From positions 124,715 through 188,714 of the forward strand of contig NZ_JAGJRS010000010.1 in NCBI RefSeq assembly GCF_017837635.1: a DNA stretch of 64,000 nucleotides. Reading direction: 5' to 3'. The position numbers and the translations under genes were made by a program. Positions 6,612-15,836 of the stretch are shown here, piece by piece (within the stretch, counting starts at the first letter, position 1; the number at the start of each line of letters is the position of its first letter). The notes below the pieces were generated by a model. The model worked only from the letters and a program-made list of their open reading frames with translations. It made no database searches and was not told where the DNA came from. Origin of the DNA: Frateuria flava. GTDB taxonomy: Bacteria; Pseudomonadota; Gammaproteobacteria; Xanthomonadales; Rhodanobacteraceae.

Positions 6612-8231
6612 TCAGAATTCCTGCCACCCGCCGGCCACGGCGAGGCTGGCGATCGGCTGAGCCGCTTCGGCACGATGCGGCGCCGGGATGGGCGCAGGTA
6701 CGGCGGGTGCAGCGCCTCCCTCACCCAACTGGAAGAACGCCACCTCGTGCAGCAGCGAGCGCGCCTGCTCCTGCATCGCCCGGCTGGCTGCGGCCGCTTC
6801 CTCAACCAGCGCGGCGTTCTGCTGGGTGCTTTCGTCCATGGCGGTGACGGTGGCGCTCACCTGCAGGATGCCGGCGGACTGCTCGCGGCTGGCGGCGGCG
6901 ATCTCGGCGACGATGTCGGTCACCTTCTTCACGCTGGCCACGATCGCCTCGAGCGACTGGCCGGAACGGCCCACCAGCGCGCTGCCGGTCTGCACCTTCT
7001 CCACACTGTCGGCGATCAGGCCCTTGATCTCGCGCGCCGCGGCGGCCGAGCGCTGGGCAAGGCTGCGCACCTCGGCGGCGACCACGGCGAAGCCGCGGCC
7101 CTGCTCGCCGGCGCGCGCGGCCTCGACCGCGGCGTTGAGCGAGAGCAGGTTGGTCTGGAAGGCGATCTCGTCGATTAGGCCCACGATGTCGGCGATGCGC
7201 TGGCTGGAGGCATTGATCGCCTGCATCGAGGCGTTGGTCTCGCCCATCACCGCGCCGCCCTGTTCGGCCTGCGTGCGTGCCTCGCGGGCGAGCTGATCGG
7301 CGCGGTCGGCGTTGGCGGCGTTCTGGCGCACGGTGGCGGTCATCTGCGCCATCGAGAGCGAGGTCTGCTCCAGGCTGGCGGCCTGGACCTGGGTGCGGCG
7401 GGAAAGGTCGTCGTTGCCCTGGGCGATCTGCGCGGAGGCATCGCCCACCTCCAGCGACACGCCGCGGATCGCGCCGACGATGCTGGCCAGCTGCGCGGCC
7501 ATCGCCTGCAGACGGCCGAGCACGGCGTCCTCGTGGACGGTGCCGGCGTCGTCGACCGCAAGGTCGCCGGCGGCGATACGCGCGACCACGGTGCGCAGCT
7601 GTTCGGGTTCGGCGCCCAGGTCGCGGGCGATGGCGCGCAGCATCTGCCAGGCGCCGAGCAGTAGCACCAGCACGATCAGCACGCCGGACACGGCATTGCT
7701 GACCATCATGCGCTGGACGCCTGCATGCGAGGCATCCAGCCGCTCGCGCACGGTCGCGGTGGCGGCCGTGATGTCGTCGGCCAGTTGCTTTTCGAGCGCC
7801 TGCTGCGACTGCTGCATGGCGGCGACGGCAGCGGCGGTGGTGTCCGAGGGCGGGCCGAGCATGGTTTCGGCAGCGTGCGTGGCCGTGCCGACGTAACCGT
7901 CGTAGGCCTTGCCCAACGCATCGGCGGCGGTGCGATGGTCGCCGAGCGCGCGCAGGGCGGTGAGCGTGGTCTGGGCCTCGGTAGCGATGGCGCGGGCGTC
8001 GTCGAGCTTCGCCTTGTCGCCTTCGGCGACAGCGTTCTGCACGGTCTGGGTGGTGTGCTTGAACTGCTGGTCGAACTGCTTGAGTCCTTCCAGGTAGGGG
8101 TAATCCACCGCCCCAAGCGAGGCGACGGCATTGCCGGTGCGCGTGGCGACGGCGGAACTGGCCAGCCAGCCGGCCAGGAACAGCGCCAGCGTGATCGCAG
8201 GCGCCAGCAGGATGCGGGTCTTGAACTTCAT
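6612..8231 (-). CDS. Methyl-accepting chemotaxis protein
   Basis: This 539-residue chemoreceptor has TM1 at about residues 7-29 and a periplasmic all-helical (4HB-like) ligand domain to about 180. TM2 follows at about 183-203, then a HAMP linker and the signalling hairpin, whose tip is conserved ([20 protein letters not shown]). It ends in GGWQEF, an xWxxF tether of the kind that docks CheR/CheB for adaptation. It lies 60 bases downstream of a phosphate-type binding protein and shares an operon with it and a porin, which suggests a ligand-delivery partnership. The receptor class is certain; the ligand is unknown. Confidence 0.93.
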   Translation of the reverse strand: MKFKTRILLAPAITLALFLAGWLASSAVATRTGNAVASLGAVDYPYLEGLKQFDQQFKHTTQTVQNAVAEGDKAKLDDARAIATEAQTTLTALRALGDHRTAADALGKAYDGYVGTATHAAETMLGPPSDTTAAAVAAMQQSQQALEKQLADDITAATATVRERLDASHAGVQRMMVSNAVSGVLIVLVLLLGAWQMLRAIARDLGAEPEQLRTVVARIAAGDLAVDDAGTVHEDAVLGRLQAMAAQLASIVGAIRGVSLEVGDASAQIAQGNDDLSRRTQVQAASLEQTSLSMAQMTATVRQNAANADRADQLAREARTQAEQGGAVMGETNASMQAINASSQRIADIVGLIDEIAFQTNLLSLNAAVEAARAGEQGRGFAVVAAEVRSLAQRSAAAAREIKGLIADSVEKVQTGSALVGRSGQSLEAIVASVKKVTDIVAEIAAASREQSAGILQVSATVTAMDESTQQNAALVEEAAAASRAMQEQARSLLHEVAFFQLGEGGAAPAVPAPIPAPHRAEAAQPIASLAVAGGWQEF

Positions 8232-8291
8232 GGTTACTACTCCGGGGGAACACGCGCGCCCCCGGCCATCCCTGGCCGGCAGTTGCGCGGC

Positions 8292-8720
8292 TTACGGCAG
8301 CTTGACGGCGGCCTTGACCGAGCCGTCGAGCGCGCTTTCGTCGACGTAGCCGACGGCGGTCGGGTCGGCGGCCACGGCCTTGACCACGGCGGCGTCGTTG
8401 GCCAGTTCGCGCGGCGGCAGTGCGCGGCCGCTGAACACCAGGCGCGACCACACCGCCTTAACCTGGCTGGCCGACTTGCCGGCCACGGCCTGGTAGAAGC
8501 GCTCGCGCGCCGGGTTGCTGTCGGGCAGGTCGTACAGCTTGGCGCTGCCACCGCCGGGCAGCGCGGTGGTCTTGCCGAGGTAAAGCGAGGCGGCGGTGGC
8601 CTTGTCCAGTGCGCCGGCCGGGCTCTTGGCGCTGACGATCACGGCGATGCCGGCGAAGGCGGGCGTGGTCGCGAGCACGAGGGCGGCAGCGAGGACGGTT
8701 TTGCGGATGATCGATCGCAT
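8292..8720 (-). CDS. Periplasmic phosphate-type substrate-binding protein, short
   Basis: This 142-residue protein has an N-terminal signal peptide ending near ...TTPAFA. It resembles a shortened PstS-like periplasmic binding protein (PBP-like domain) with VIVSAKSPAG, FYQAVAGKSASQVKAVWSRLVFSG and a GYVDESALDG C-terminal motif. Full PstS proteins are about 340 residues, so this is the compact form often annotated as phosphate ABC transporter substrate-binding protein. No transporter genes are adjacent. It sits between the porin (14 bases upstream) and the chemoreceptor, so sensing is a more likely role than uptake. Confidence 0.75.
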   Translation of the reverse strand: MRSIIRKTVLAAALVLATTPAFAGIAVIVSAKSPAGALDKATAASLYLGKTTALPGGGSAKLYDLPDSNPARERFYQAVAGKSASQVKAVWSRLVFSGRALPPRELANDAAVVKAVAADPTAVGYVDESALDGSVKAAVKLP

Positions 8721-8734
8721 GACGGTGCCTCCGC

Positions 8735-9943
8735 TTAGAACACGAAGTCGGCAGCGACCGACACCACGTTCACGGGGTGACCGTTGTAGCCGGGCTGGAT
8801 CTTGGTGAAGGTGCCGCCCGCCACGGACGGACGGACGTGGTCGAACTGCGCCTTGATCGCCAGCTTGCTGGCCGCGTCCCAGCGCACGCCCAACGACGCG
8901 GTGTGCTGGTCGTTGCCGGCGGCGAGCTGCGAGACGCCCATCGACAGCGGCAGCAGCGGACCGACCGGCGGCACGGCGTAGAGGTCGCTGTCGTCCTGCT
9001 TGGAGTAACCGGCCCAGGTCGCGTAGGGCATCCAGTCGCCGTGGCGCCAGCCGAGCGTGCCGTACCAGCCCTGCGCGACGCCGAGCAGGCCGCTGGAGCG
9101 CAGCTTGCCGTACTCGCCGGTGGCCATGATGTTGTGTGCGTCGTAGGTGCCGCCCAGGCTCAGGAAGGTGGCGCGGTTGTTCTGCGGCAGCAGCCTGGTG
9201 GCCACTGCGCCGTAGCCGGCCATGCCCAGGCCGGCGGCCAGCATGTCGGTGTTCTGCGAAACGTAGGTGGCCTTGCCGGTGCTCAGGCCGCCGCGCACGC
9301 GCAGGTTGCCGATCTCGTAGGTCGCATAGGCGCCGCTGAGCTGGTTGACCTTGATGCGCGCGTTGCGTTCGGTGCTTTCCGGCAGCGGGCTGGAGGCGTG
9401 GCCTTCGAGCAGCTGCAGGGTGAACACGCCGTCGGCCAGGTCATGCGACCAGCGCAGATCGGCGCCTTCGTAACGGTCGAGCGCAGCGAGGTTGTAGACC
9501 TCCAGCGGCGCGCGCAGCCACGGGTTGGCGTAACCGACGTAGCGATAGTCGGATACCAGGTAGGCCGGCCAGCCGAGGCGGCCCAGGCGCACGGTCACGT
9601 TGTCGCTGGCCTTGTAGCTGACGAAGCCCCACTCCAGCTGCGGGCGGAAGCGGCCGCGGGCGTCCTGCATGGCGATCGCCTGCACGGTCGCGCCGAGCTT
9701 GGGGGTAAAGCTGAAGTCGATCTGGCCGCCGACGCGCGAATCGACCAGCGCCGAGCCGCCCTTCCGGGCGCCCTTGAGCTGGCCGGGGTTGGTGAACAGC
9801 ACATCGTCGCTGTTGGTCGCCGCGTAGCCGGCGGTGCCGAAACCGGAAAAGCGCCAGGAGAAACCATCATCGCTGGCGTGTGCCGCGCAGGCGGCCGAAA
9901 GCGCGGTCGCCAGGACGGCGGCGCGCAGGAAGATACGGGACAT
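8735..9943 (-). CDS. Outer-membrane porin-like beta-barrel
   Basis: This 402-residue protein has a signal peptide cleaved near HAS, alternating amphipathic strands throughout, and a terminal Phe (VSVAADFVF) typical of BAM-assembled barrels. It looks like the porin-like proteins found beside short phosphate-binding proteins in gammaproteobacteria. Start ATG at 9943. It is the first gene of the three-gene operon with the binding protein and the chemoreceptor and may let the ligand into the periplasm. The substrate cannot be read from sequence. Confidence 0.8.
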   Translation of the reverse strand: MSRIFLRAAVLATALSAACAAHASDDGFSWRFSGFGTAGYAATNSDDVLFTNPGQLKGARKGGSALVDSRVGGQIDFSFTPKLGATVQAIAMQDARGRFRPQLEWGFVSYKASDNVTVRLGRLGWPAYLVSDYRYVGYANPWLRAPLEVYNLAALDRYEGADLRWSHDLADGVFTLQLLEGHASSPLPESTERNARIKVNQLSGAYATYEIGNLRVRGGLSTGKATYVSQNTDMLAAGLGMAGYGAVATRLLPQNNRATFLSLGGTYDAHNIMATGEYGKLRSSGLLGVAQGWYGTLGWRHGDWMPYATWAGYSKQDDSDLYAVPPVGPLLPLSMGVSQLAAGNDQHTASLGVRWDAASKLAIKAQFDHVRPSVAGGTFTKIQPGYNGHPVNVVSVAADFVF

Positions 9944-10041
9944 GGGGGGACTACCTCGGGGGGATAACTGCTTGTTGTGTCCCGGTTATCGGCTGCCACG
10001 GGGTCCACTTGAATGCGCGGCGGCGGTCGTTCAGCAAGGGG

Positions 10042-11361
10042 CTAACGGATGGTGCGCGCCGCCATCCACCGCCAGAGGTAATACACCGGCACGCCAGCCA
10101 GCATGATCAGCACGCCAATGCCGGCGTTGCGCGGGTTGTCGCGCATGGTCGCGACCACCACCGCGCCGATCGCGGCGACGAACAGCAGCGGCAGCAGCGG
10201 GTAGCCGGGCACCCGGAAACGCACCTCGCCGCGGTCGTGGCGGCGGTACCAGAACAGCGTCGCCACGCCGACCGCGCAGGCGAGCCAGTCGCCGAAGGTG
10301 GCGTAGTCCAGCAGCGCGCCGTAGCTGCCCGACAACGCCAGCACGATCGCCCAACCCGAAAGCGCGGCCAGCGCCACGTTCGGCGTGTGGTAGCGCGGAT
10401 GCAGGCGCGCCACGGCGCCGAAGAACAGCCCGTCGGCGCCCATCACCTGCAGCACCCGCGCACCGGCGACCAGCGTGATGTTGCAGAAGCCCAGCGTGGA
10501 AATGGCGATACCCACCGCCATCAGCCGCGCGCCGAGGGGGCCGAACATGCGGTCCATCACCTGCGCGGCCGGCGCGGTGCTGGCGGCCAGCCCGTCATGG
10601 CCGAGCACGGCCAGGTAGGCGAGGTTGACCAGTGCGTAGGCGCCGATCACCACCAGCATGCCGATCAGCAGCGCCCGCGGCAGGTTGCGCTGGGGCGCGT
10701 CGATTTCGCCGGCCAGGTTGTTGAGGTAGGTGAAGCCCGAATAGGCGAACAACACCGGCAAGGCTGCGCCCATGAAGCCGACGCCGGTGCGCGCCGGATC
10801 GACCGCCAGCGCCGCCGGCGCGTGAGCGCCGGCCAGATACAGGCCGCATCCCACCAGCACCGCGACCGCCAGCAGCTTGAGCAGCGCGAACAGGTTCTGC
10901 ACCTGCGCGCCCAGCCGCAGGCCGAACAGGTTGATCAGCGCCACGAACACCAGTGCGCCGACGGTCAGCGGCAACGCGGCCGATGCCGGCAAGGCGAAGG
11001 CGGCGACCGTGTAGCTGGCGAAGATGGTGGCCACCGCCGCGGTCGAGCCGGAATAGATCACCAGCAGCATGGTCCAGCCGAACAGGAAACCGGCCAGCGG
11101 GCCGAAGGCCTCGCGCAGGTAGACATAGGTGCCACCCGCCTGTGGCCGGCGTGCGCCGAGCTCGGCGTAGCACAGTGCGCCGATGAGGGTGAGCAGACCC
11201 GCGCCGATCCAGGCCAGCAGCAGGGCCAGACCCGATCCGGTGCGCTGCGCGGCAATGCCGGGGTTGAGGAAAATGCCGCCGCCGATGATGCCGCCGACCA
11301 CGATGAGGGCGGCGTCCCAGGGGCCGAGGCTGCGCCGGTAGTCGTTCGTCGGATTGCTCAC
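10042..11361 (-). CDS. APC-superfamily amino acid permease
   Basis: This protein of about 439 residues has 12 predicted transmembrane helices and the family's N-terminal GGIIGGGIFLNPG motif. I chose the GTG start at 11361 because the longer frame to 11559 translates family-B repeats (PSPARGGRCPQGGWG) and is not real protein. It most resembles cation/LAT-type amino-acid transporters that work by proton symport or exchange, but the substrate is unknown. It stands alone, about 100 bases from the porin operon and downstream of a large repeat block. Confidence 0.85.
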   Translation of the reverse strand: MSNPTNDYRRSLGPWDAALIVVGGIIGGGIFLNPGIAAQRTGSGLALLLAWIGAGLLTLIGALCYAELGARRPQAGGTYVYLREAFGPLAGFLFGWTMLLVIYSGSTAAVATIFASYTVAAFALPASAALPLTVGALVFVALINLFGLRLGAQVQNLFALLKLLAVAVLVGCGLYLAGAHAPAALAVDPARTGVGFMGAALPVLFAYSGFTYLNNLAGEIDAPQRNLPRALLIGMLVVIGAYALVNLAYLAVLGHDGLAASTAPAAQVMDRMFGPLGARLMAVGIAISTLGFCNITLVAGARVLQVMGADGLFFGAVARLHPRYHTPNVALAALSGWAIVLALSGSYGALLDYATFGDWLACAVGVATLFWYRRHDRGEVRFRVPGYPLLPLLFVAAIGAVVVATMRDNPRNAGIGVLIMLAGVPVYYLWRWMAARTIR

Positions 11362-11889
11362 ATCGATGCCGTTGCGTTGATGAGGCGCGGAGCATCGCTG
11401 GTGTGTGCGGGGTGGGCAAGGGTGGGCTGAGGCGGGTTGCCCCCATCCGCCCTGCGGGCACCGTCCCCCGCGCGCGGGGGAAGGATCGGGGTTTCGCGTG
11501 ATTCGACCTACCGAACCCTTCCCGTTCGGGAAGGGCTCGAACGTCTTGCGGGATGCCACCTACCGAGCCTTCCCCTGCGCGCGCGGGAAGCTGCCGAAGG
11601 CGGATGGGGTGCCCGCAGCGGGAGCTCCGCCGCGCTTGGGACCCTTGCCGGCCCGTGGACACGTCCTGCAAAGCGGGGAGGGATGCTAGCGAGCCTTCCC
11701 CCGTTCCACGGGGGAAGGTGCCGAAGGCGGATGGGGGCGCCCGGAGCGGGAGCCGCGCCGGCTTGGAACCCTTGCCGGCCCGTGGACACATCGAGCAACG
11801 CGAAGAGGGATGCTAGCGAGCCTTCCCCCGTTCCACGGGGGAAGGTGCCGAAGGCGGATGGGGGTGCCCGGAGCGGGAGCCCCCTCCGC
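11362..11889. repeat. Family-B repeat block with a 125-bp tandem duplication
   Basis: At least four family-B hairpins lie here (about 11440-11490, 11566-11609, 11693-11738 and 11818-11863), in both orientations. Around the last two, a unit of 125 bases is repeated in tandem (about 11611-11735 and 11736-11860, plus a partial copy). Each unit carries CCCTTGCCGGCCCGTGGACA and GGGATGCTAGCGAG. No gene is seen. Confidence 0.8.
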
Positions 11890-13803
11890 TCAGAACAACC
11901 GCAGGAACGCGTCCAGGTTCGCCACGTCCAGCGTGCCGATGCCCGTGCCCGGCGTGTAGTGCGGCTTGCCCTGGTAGAACCAGTTGTCGCCGTCACGCAC
12001 GCTGTTGAACGCCGAGTAGCGGCCGTAGCCGAACACGTTCTGCAGGAAGTACACCTGCGGGTTCCAGAAGCCCACGCGATGGCCAAGGCTCTGCGTCAGC
12101 AACGCGCTGACGCCGTTGAGCTGCGGCGCCACGAAGCTGGTGCCGCCGCTGGACACCACGCCGCCGTCGGTGCTGGAAACCACCAGGTAGCCGGTCTCCG
12201 GATCGGCGTTGAGCGAGATATCAGGCACGTTGCGGCCGCGGAAATGGCCGGGCAGCTTCGCCAACGTGGTCGGGCCGGCCTCGGGGTCGTTGTAGACCAG
12301 TGCCTGGTGCTTCTCGCTGCGACGGATGCCGTGGGTGAAGCGCTGGTAGAACGGCGTCTCCCAGTACACGCTCACGCCACCGCCGCCGCCGACCGAGAAC
12401 AGGTCGATCAGGCCGGGCCCGAAGTGGGTGTCGAAGTAGTTCTGCAGGTAGTCCCAGCCCCACACGCTCTCGCGCTTGATCGACTCCACCGGCCCACCGC
12501 TGAAGGAATAGCTGAAGGGCACGGTGGTGCCGCCGGCGGCGGTGATGTACGGATCGGACGCGGGCGAGTCGACCGTCAGCGGCGCGCTGAATTCGCCCGG
12601 ACCGTCGCCGTGGCCGAGGCCGCGCACGGTGTCGTAGGCGCCGGAGTCGCCGGAGGCGGCGAACACCGACTGCCCCTGCACCGCGGCCTCCAGGAAGATC
12701 TGGTGGAACGCGCGCAGGTCGCCCACGTCGGTGGTGTCGGACACATCGGCACCGGCCACGTTGAGCGCGGCGAAGTTGTAGATCTCCGGCAGGCCCCAGC
12801 TGGTGGAGATGCTGTCGGCAAGGTTGTCCGACACGGCCTGCGCGAAGGCCGCCACGAAGTCGCCGCTGGTGTTGGGCGCGTCGTAAACCAGGATGTCCGC
12901 GTTCGGCGCCAGGCCGCCGGACTGCTCCACGTCCAGCGCGGTCTCGCCGCTGCCGCCGTTGATCGCGCCACCGCCGTTGACGTGCACCTGGGTGATGCGG
13001 TGCGGCTTGGTCACCAGGCCGATGCCGTCCCAGTAGGCCTCCGCATCGGCGGGGTCGAAGTTCGACAGCGTGACGATGCCGATGGTCGAACCCTTGCCGG
13101 TGATGCCGCGGTCGTACAGCGGGTTGATGTTGTAGAAGTTGGCCGCATCGCCCACGGTGTAGCTGCCCGGGATGCCGGTCGCGGTCGGGTTGCCGCCGGC
13201 GGCCGCCTTCAGGTTCGGATGCAGCGACTGCGGCGCGAAGGACGTGGTCGGCATCAGGACCTTCGGCGCCTTGATGCGGTGGGAGATGAACTGGCGCTCG
13301 TTACTCAGGCCGCTCACCACGGTCACCGTACCGGCCAGTGCCGCCGGCAGCATCGGGCGGGTGGCCGGGCGATGGAACATGCGGCCGTCGTCGGCCTTGT
13401 AGGCATGAATGGTGGTGCCGAACGCCTGGCCCAATTGCGCCAGCGAACCCTGCACGCGGATGGCCATCCGGTTGTCCATCACCTGGCCACGTAGCCCCTG
13501 CTGTTTCAGGTAGGCCTGCACGCCAGCGATCTGCGCGTCGGTGGCGCCGAAACGTTCGGCGAACTGCCGCGTGGTGAGAAAGCGGTGGTAGTGAGGGTTG
13601 CCGGGCGTGACGGTCTGGCGGATCAGCTGTTCGAGCTGGTCTTCGTGGCGCAGCTTGAGCATCAAGGTGACGTTTGCCGGCTGGCTGGCGGCGGCCAGGC
13701 CCATGTCGGTGGCCGATTCGGTCGTCTGCGCGGCGGAAGCCGCACCGGCGAACAACAGTGCGCAAGAGACGGCAAGGGCTTTCTGGTGGAACTTCGCGAG
13801 CAT
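11890..13803 (-). CDS. Secreted S53 family peptidase (sedolisin/kumamolisin type)
   Basis: This 637-residue serine-carboxyl peptidase starts at ATG 13803 behind GGGAGAA. It has a signal peptide, an N-terminal activation propeptide (about residues 40-195) and the S53 catalytic domain. Catalytic residues are visible: Glu287 and Asp291 in GETALDVE, the oxyanion Asp386 in ASGDSG, and Ser556 in SGGTSFVAPQ. A C-terminal calcium-site-like stretch (GDNWFY...GTGIGTLD) completes the fold. The family works at acidic pH and the propeptide is removed by autoprocessing. The protein is probably exported to periplasm or medium. It is a single gene, followed by the repeat block. Confidence 0.92.
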   Translation of the reverse strand: MLAKFHQKALAVSCALLFAGAASAAQTTESATDMGLAAASQPANVTLMLKLRHEDQLEQLIRQTVTPGNPHYHRFLTTRQFAERFGATDAQIAGVQAYLKQQGLRGQVMDNRMAIRVQGSLAQLGQAFGTTIHAYKADDGRMFHRPATRPMLPAALAGTVTVVSGLSNERQFISHRIKAPKVLMPTTSFAPQSLHPNLKAAAGGNPTATGIPGSYTVGDAANFYNINPLYDRGITGKGSTIGIVTLSNFDPADAEAYWDGIGLVTKPHRITQVHVNGGGAINGGSGETALDVEQSGGLAPNADILVYDAPNTSGDFVAAFAQAVSDNLADSISTSWGLPEIYNFAALNVAGADVSDTTDVGDLRAFHQIFLEAAVQGQSVFAASGDSGAYDTVRGLGHGDGPGEFSAPLTVDSPASDPYITAAGGTTVPFSYSFSGGPVESIKRESVWGWDYLQNYFDTHFGPGLIDLFSVGGGGGVSVYWETPFYQRFTHGIRRSEKHQALVYNDPEAGPTTLAKLPGHFRGRNVPDISLNADPETGYLVVSSTDGGVVSSGGTSFVAPQLNGVSALLTQSLGHRVGFWNPQVYFLQNVFGYGRYSAFNSVRDGDNWFYQGKPHYTPGTGIGTLDVANLDAFLRLF

Positions 13804-13980
13804 GGGGTTCTCCCTGAGATGCACGCGACGGAACGACACAGGGGTGAAGCACTGCGCCGACAGCCGCGGGCGTGCGATGGTGGCTAAAGGTTCCTTGTCG
13901 GCGCCGCACCCCCTGCGGACGACGCCACCGCCGAGCTTGCACCCTGGCGCCCGGCAAGGGAAGGGCCACGCGCCTGTGAC

Positions 13981-14856
13981 TCAGTCGAGCGCGAAGGTTC
14001 CGCGCACGCCGACCACGCATTGGCCGCCGATGCTCACCGCGCCGGATGCCTCGTCGATGCCGACCGCCACGCGCCCGTCGCGGCCCACTTCGCGGCCCTG
14101 GCTGGCGACATAGCGATGGCCGTAGCGCGCCAGGTCGCCGGTGTGGTGCAGCAGCGCGCCGATCGCCGCGTTGGCGCTGCCGGTGACCGGATCTTCCGGA
14201 ATGCCGTCGGCTGGGCAGAACGCGCGTACGGCCATCGCCGCATCGCCGCTCGCTTCGGCGCCGAACACGCTTACCCCGATGGCTCCGCGGGCCAGGCACA
14301 GCGTGGCGATCGCCGAGAGATCGGGTGCCAGCGCCCGGACGGTGCGCGCCTGGCCCAGATCGCAGACCAGCCACAGCGGGCCGTTGTCGATCGAATGCAC
14401 GGCGGTGGCGGAAAGGCCCACGCCCAGGGCATCGGCCAGCGAGGCGGCGAGCGACGCATCGGCGCGGTCGATGCGCGCTGGCGGCGCCTGCACGTGGATC
14501 GTGCGCGTGGCGCCGCTGCCCTGCACGGCCACCGGCAGCAGGCCGGCGGCGCATTCCTGCACCAGTGTCGATTGCACCGGCACGCAGCCGGCCTCGATCG
14601 CGGCATAGGCGCTGCCCACGCTGGGGTGGCCGGCGAACGGCAGTTCCTGGCGCGGGGTGAAGATGCGCACGCGATAGTCCGCGTCCGGTGTCGACGGGCG
14701 CAGCAGGAAAGCGGTTTCCGAGAGGTTGGTCCAGCGCGCGATGCGCTGCATCGTCGGCCCGTCCAGCGCATCCGCGCCGACCACTACCGCCAGCGGGTTG
14801 CCCTCGAGCAGGCGCGAGGCGAACACGTCCAGTTGCAGGAACTCGAAGGTGGCCAT
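13981..14856 (-). CDS. PhzF family phenazine-biosynthesis-like isomerase
   Basis: This 291-residue protein begins at ATG 14856 with MATFEFLQLDVFASRLLEGNPLAVV, the typical PhzF opening. It shows the conserved catalytic-region motifs LSETAFLL, PFAGHPSVGSAYA and EDPVTGSANAAIG of the two-lobed DAP-epimerase-like fold. PhzF itself isomerises a phenazine precursor, but no other phenazine genes are here, so this is one of the many family members of unknown substrate. It is divergent from the outer-membrane barrel gene across an intergenic region with two palindromes. Confidence 0.9.
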   Translation of the reverse strand: MATFEFLQLDVFASRLLEGNPLAVVVGADALDGPTMQRIARWTNLSETAFLLRPSTPDADYRVRIFTPRQELPFAGHPSVGSAYAAIEAGCVPVQSTLVQECAAGLLPVAVQGSGATRTIHVQAPPARIDRADASLAASLADALGVGLSATAVHSIDNGPLWLVCDLGQARTVRALAPDLSAIATLCLARGAIGVSVFGAEASGDAAMAVRAFCPADGIPEDPVTGSANAAIGALLHHTGDLARYGHRYVASQGREVGRDGRVAVGIDEASGAVSIGGQCVVGVRGTFALD

Positions 14857-14889
14857 CGGCGTCGCTTCTTCGACAGGGGAGGGTGCGAG

Positions 14890-14907
14890 TGTAGGCGATC
14901 GCCTACA
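14890..14907. promoter_or_regulatory. 18-bp perfect palindrome, possible operator
   Basis: TGTAGGCGATCGCCTACA is a perfect palindrome 33 bases upstream of the phzF-like start. A near copy lies about 130 bases away, before the divergent barrel gene. A repressor site is possible but unproven. Confidence 0.4.
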
Positions 14908-15020
14908 GTCGAAAGTCGTGGCCGTTCTTGGCACGCACGCGCGCCAGCGGTGCCTTTGGGTGTTCCTCCCTCCTCGCTTGCCGGCGACATGCCCGCGGCT
15001 GACCCGGCTCGGGCAGATCT

Positions 15021-15038
15021 TGTAGGCAATCGCCTACA
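15021..15038. promoter_or_regulatory. Second copy of the TGTAGGC palindrome
   Basis: TGTAGGCAATCGCCTACA keeps both 7-base arms of the first palindrome and differs at one central base. It lies 87 bases before the first barrel gene. Confidence 0.4.
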
Positions 15039-15124
15039 GCGCAAATTCTTGCGTCCACCTAGAATGCGGCGCCCGGCATGCCCCGCCGGGCGTACCGACA
15101 TAAGACAAAACAGGGATTCCAAGC

Positions 15125-15781
15125 ATGAACAAGATTCTGACCGTCGCGCTCGGCGCGGCGCTGGTCGCCGCGTCCGCTTCGGCTAGCGCCGCCGACGCCA
15201 ACGGTGCGTTCTTCATCAACGCCGGCGTGGGCCAGGCGCAGTACCACGTCGGCCATACCGACGACCTGGGCTACAAGCTCGACGACAAGGACACCGCCGG
15301 CGCGCTGCGCTTCGGCTACGCCTGGAAGGTCGGTAACGGCTTCGACCTGGGTGTCGAGGGTGGCTACGTCAACCTGGGCAAGCTGGTGGCCAAGTACGTG
15401 GCCCAGAATGAAGACGCTTCCATCATCGAAATCGAGAAGGCCGACGTCGAGGCCAGCGGCTGGGTGCTCGGCGGTAACGGCAAGTACACCTTCACCAACA
15501 AGTGGTTCGTGTCCGCGCGCGCCGGCTGGTTCCATTCCACCGCGGATGCCAGCTACCGCTACGAGGTGATCTACGCCGATGGCCCGGACTACGTCGATTA
15601 CGCCAGCGGCGACGCCGACGGCAACGGCTGGTACGGCGGCGTGGGCGTGGGCTACAACTTCTCGCCGAACGTCAGCCTCGGCCTGAACTACGACAACTAC
15701 CACGGCAAGGGCGAGACCGACCTGGGCGACGTCGATGGCAACATCGGTGTGTATACCGTGACGGCCGAGTTCCGCTTCTGA
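15125..15781 (+). CDS. Outer-membrane beta-barrel protein, copy 1
   Basis: This 218-residue protein has a signal peptide (cleavage near ASASAA) and an eight-strand type barrel pattern ending in VTAEFRF. It looks like the OmpA-like/porin-family small barrels. The second gene 55 bases downstream is a paralogue, sharing motifs such as GVGYNFSPNVSLGLNYDNYH, GGYVNLG and SARAGWFHS. The pair probably arose by tandem duplication. A GC-rich hairpin between them may limit read-through. The substrate or role is unknown; adhesion, resistance or structural roles are all seen in this fold. Confidence 0.8.
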   Translation: MNKILTVALGAALVAASASASAADANGAFFINAGVGQAQYHVGHTDDLGYKLDDKDTAGALRFGYAWKVGNGFDLGVEGGYVNLGKLVAKYVAQNEDASIIEIEKADVEASGWVLGGNGKYTFTNKWFVSARAGWFHSTADASYRYEVIYADGPDYVDYASGDADGNGWYGGVGVGYNFSPNVSLGLNYDNYHGKGETDLGDVDGNIGVYTVTAEFRF

Positions 15782-15789
15782 TCCAACCG

Positions 15790-15817
15790 GGGCGGGCCTC
15801 GCGAAGGCCCGCCCTTC
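15790..15817 (+). terminator. Hairpin between the two barrel genes
   Basis: GGGCGGGCCT and AGGCCCGCCC pair around a CGCGA loop, followed by TTCC. The weak U tract suggests an attenuator or partial terminator. Confidence 0.5.
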
Positions 15818-15836
15818 CATCATCAAGGACGAACCG

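Noticed and set aside
11362..11559. N-terminal extension of the amino-acid permease
   Set aside because: It translates intergenic family-B repeats; GTG at 11361 leads directly into the conserved permease N-terminus.
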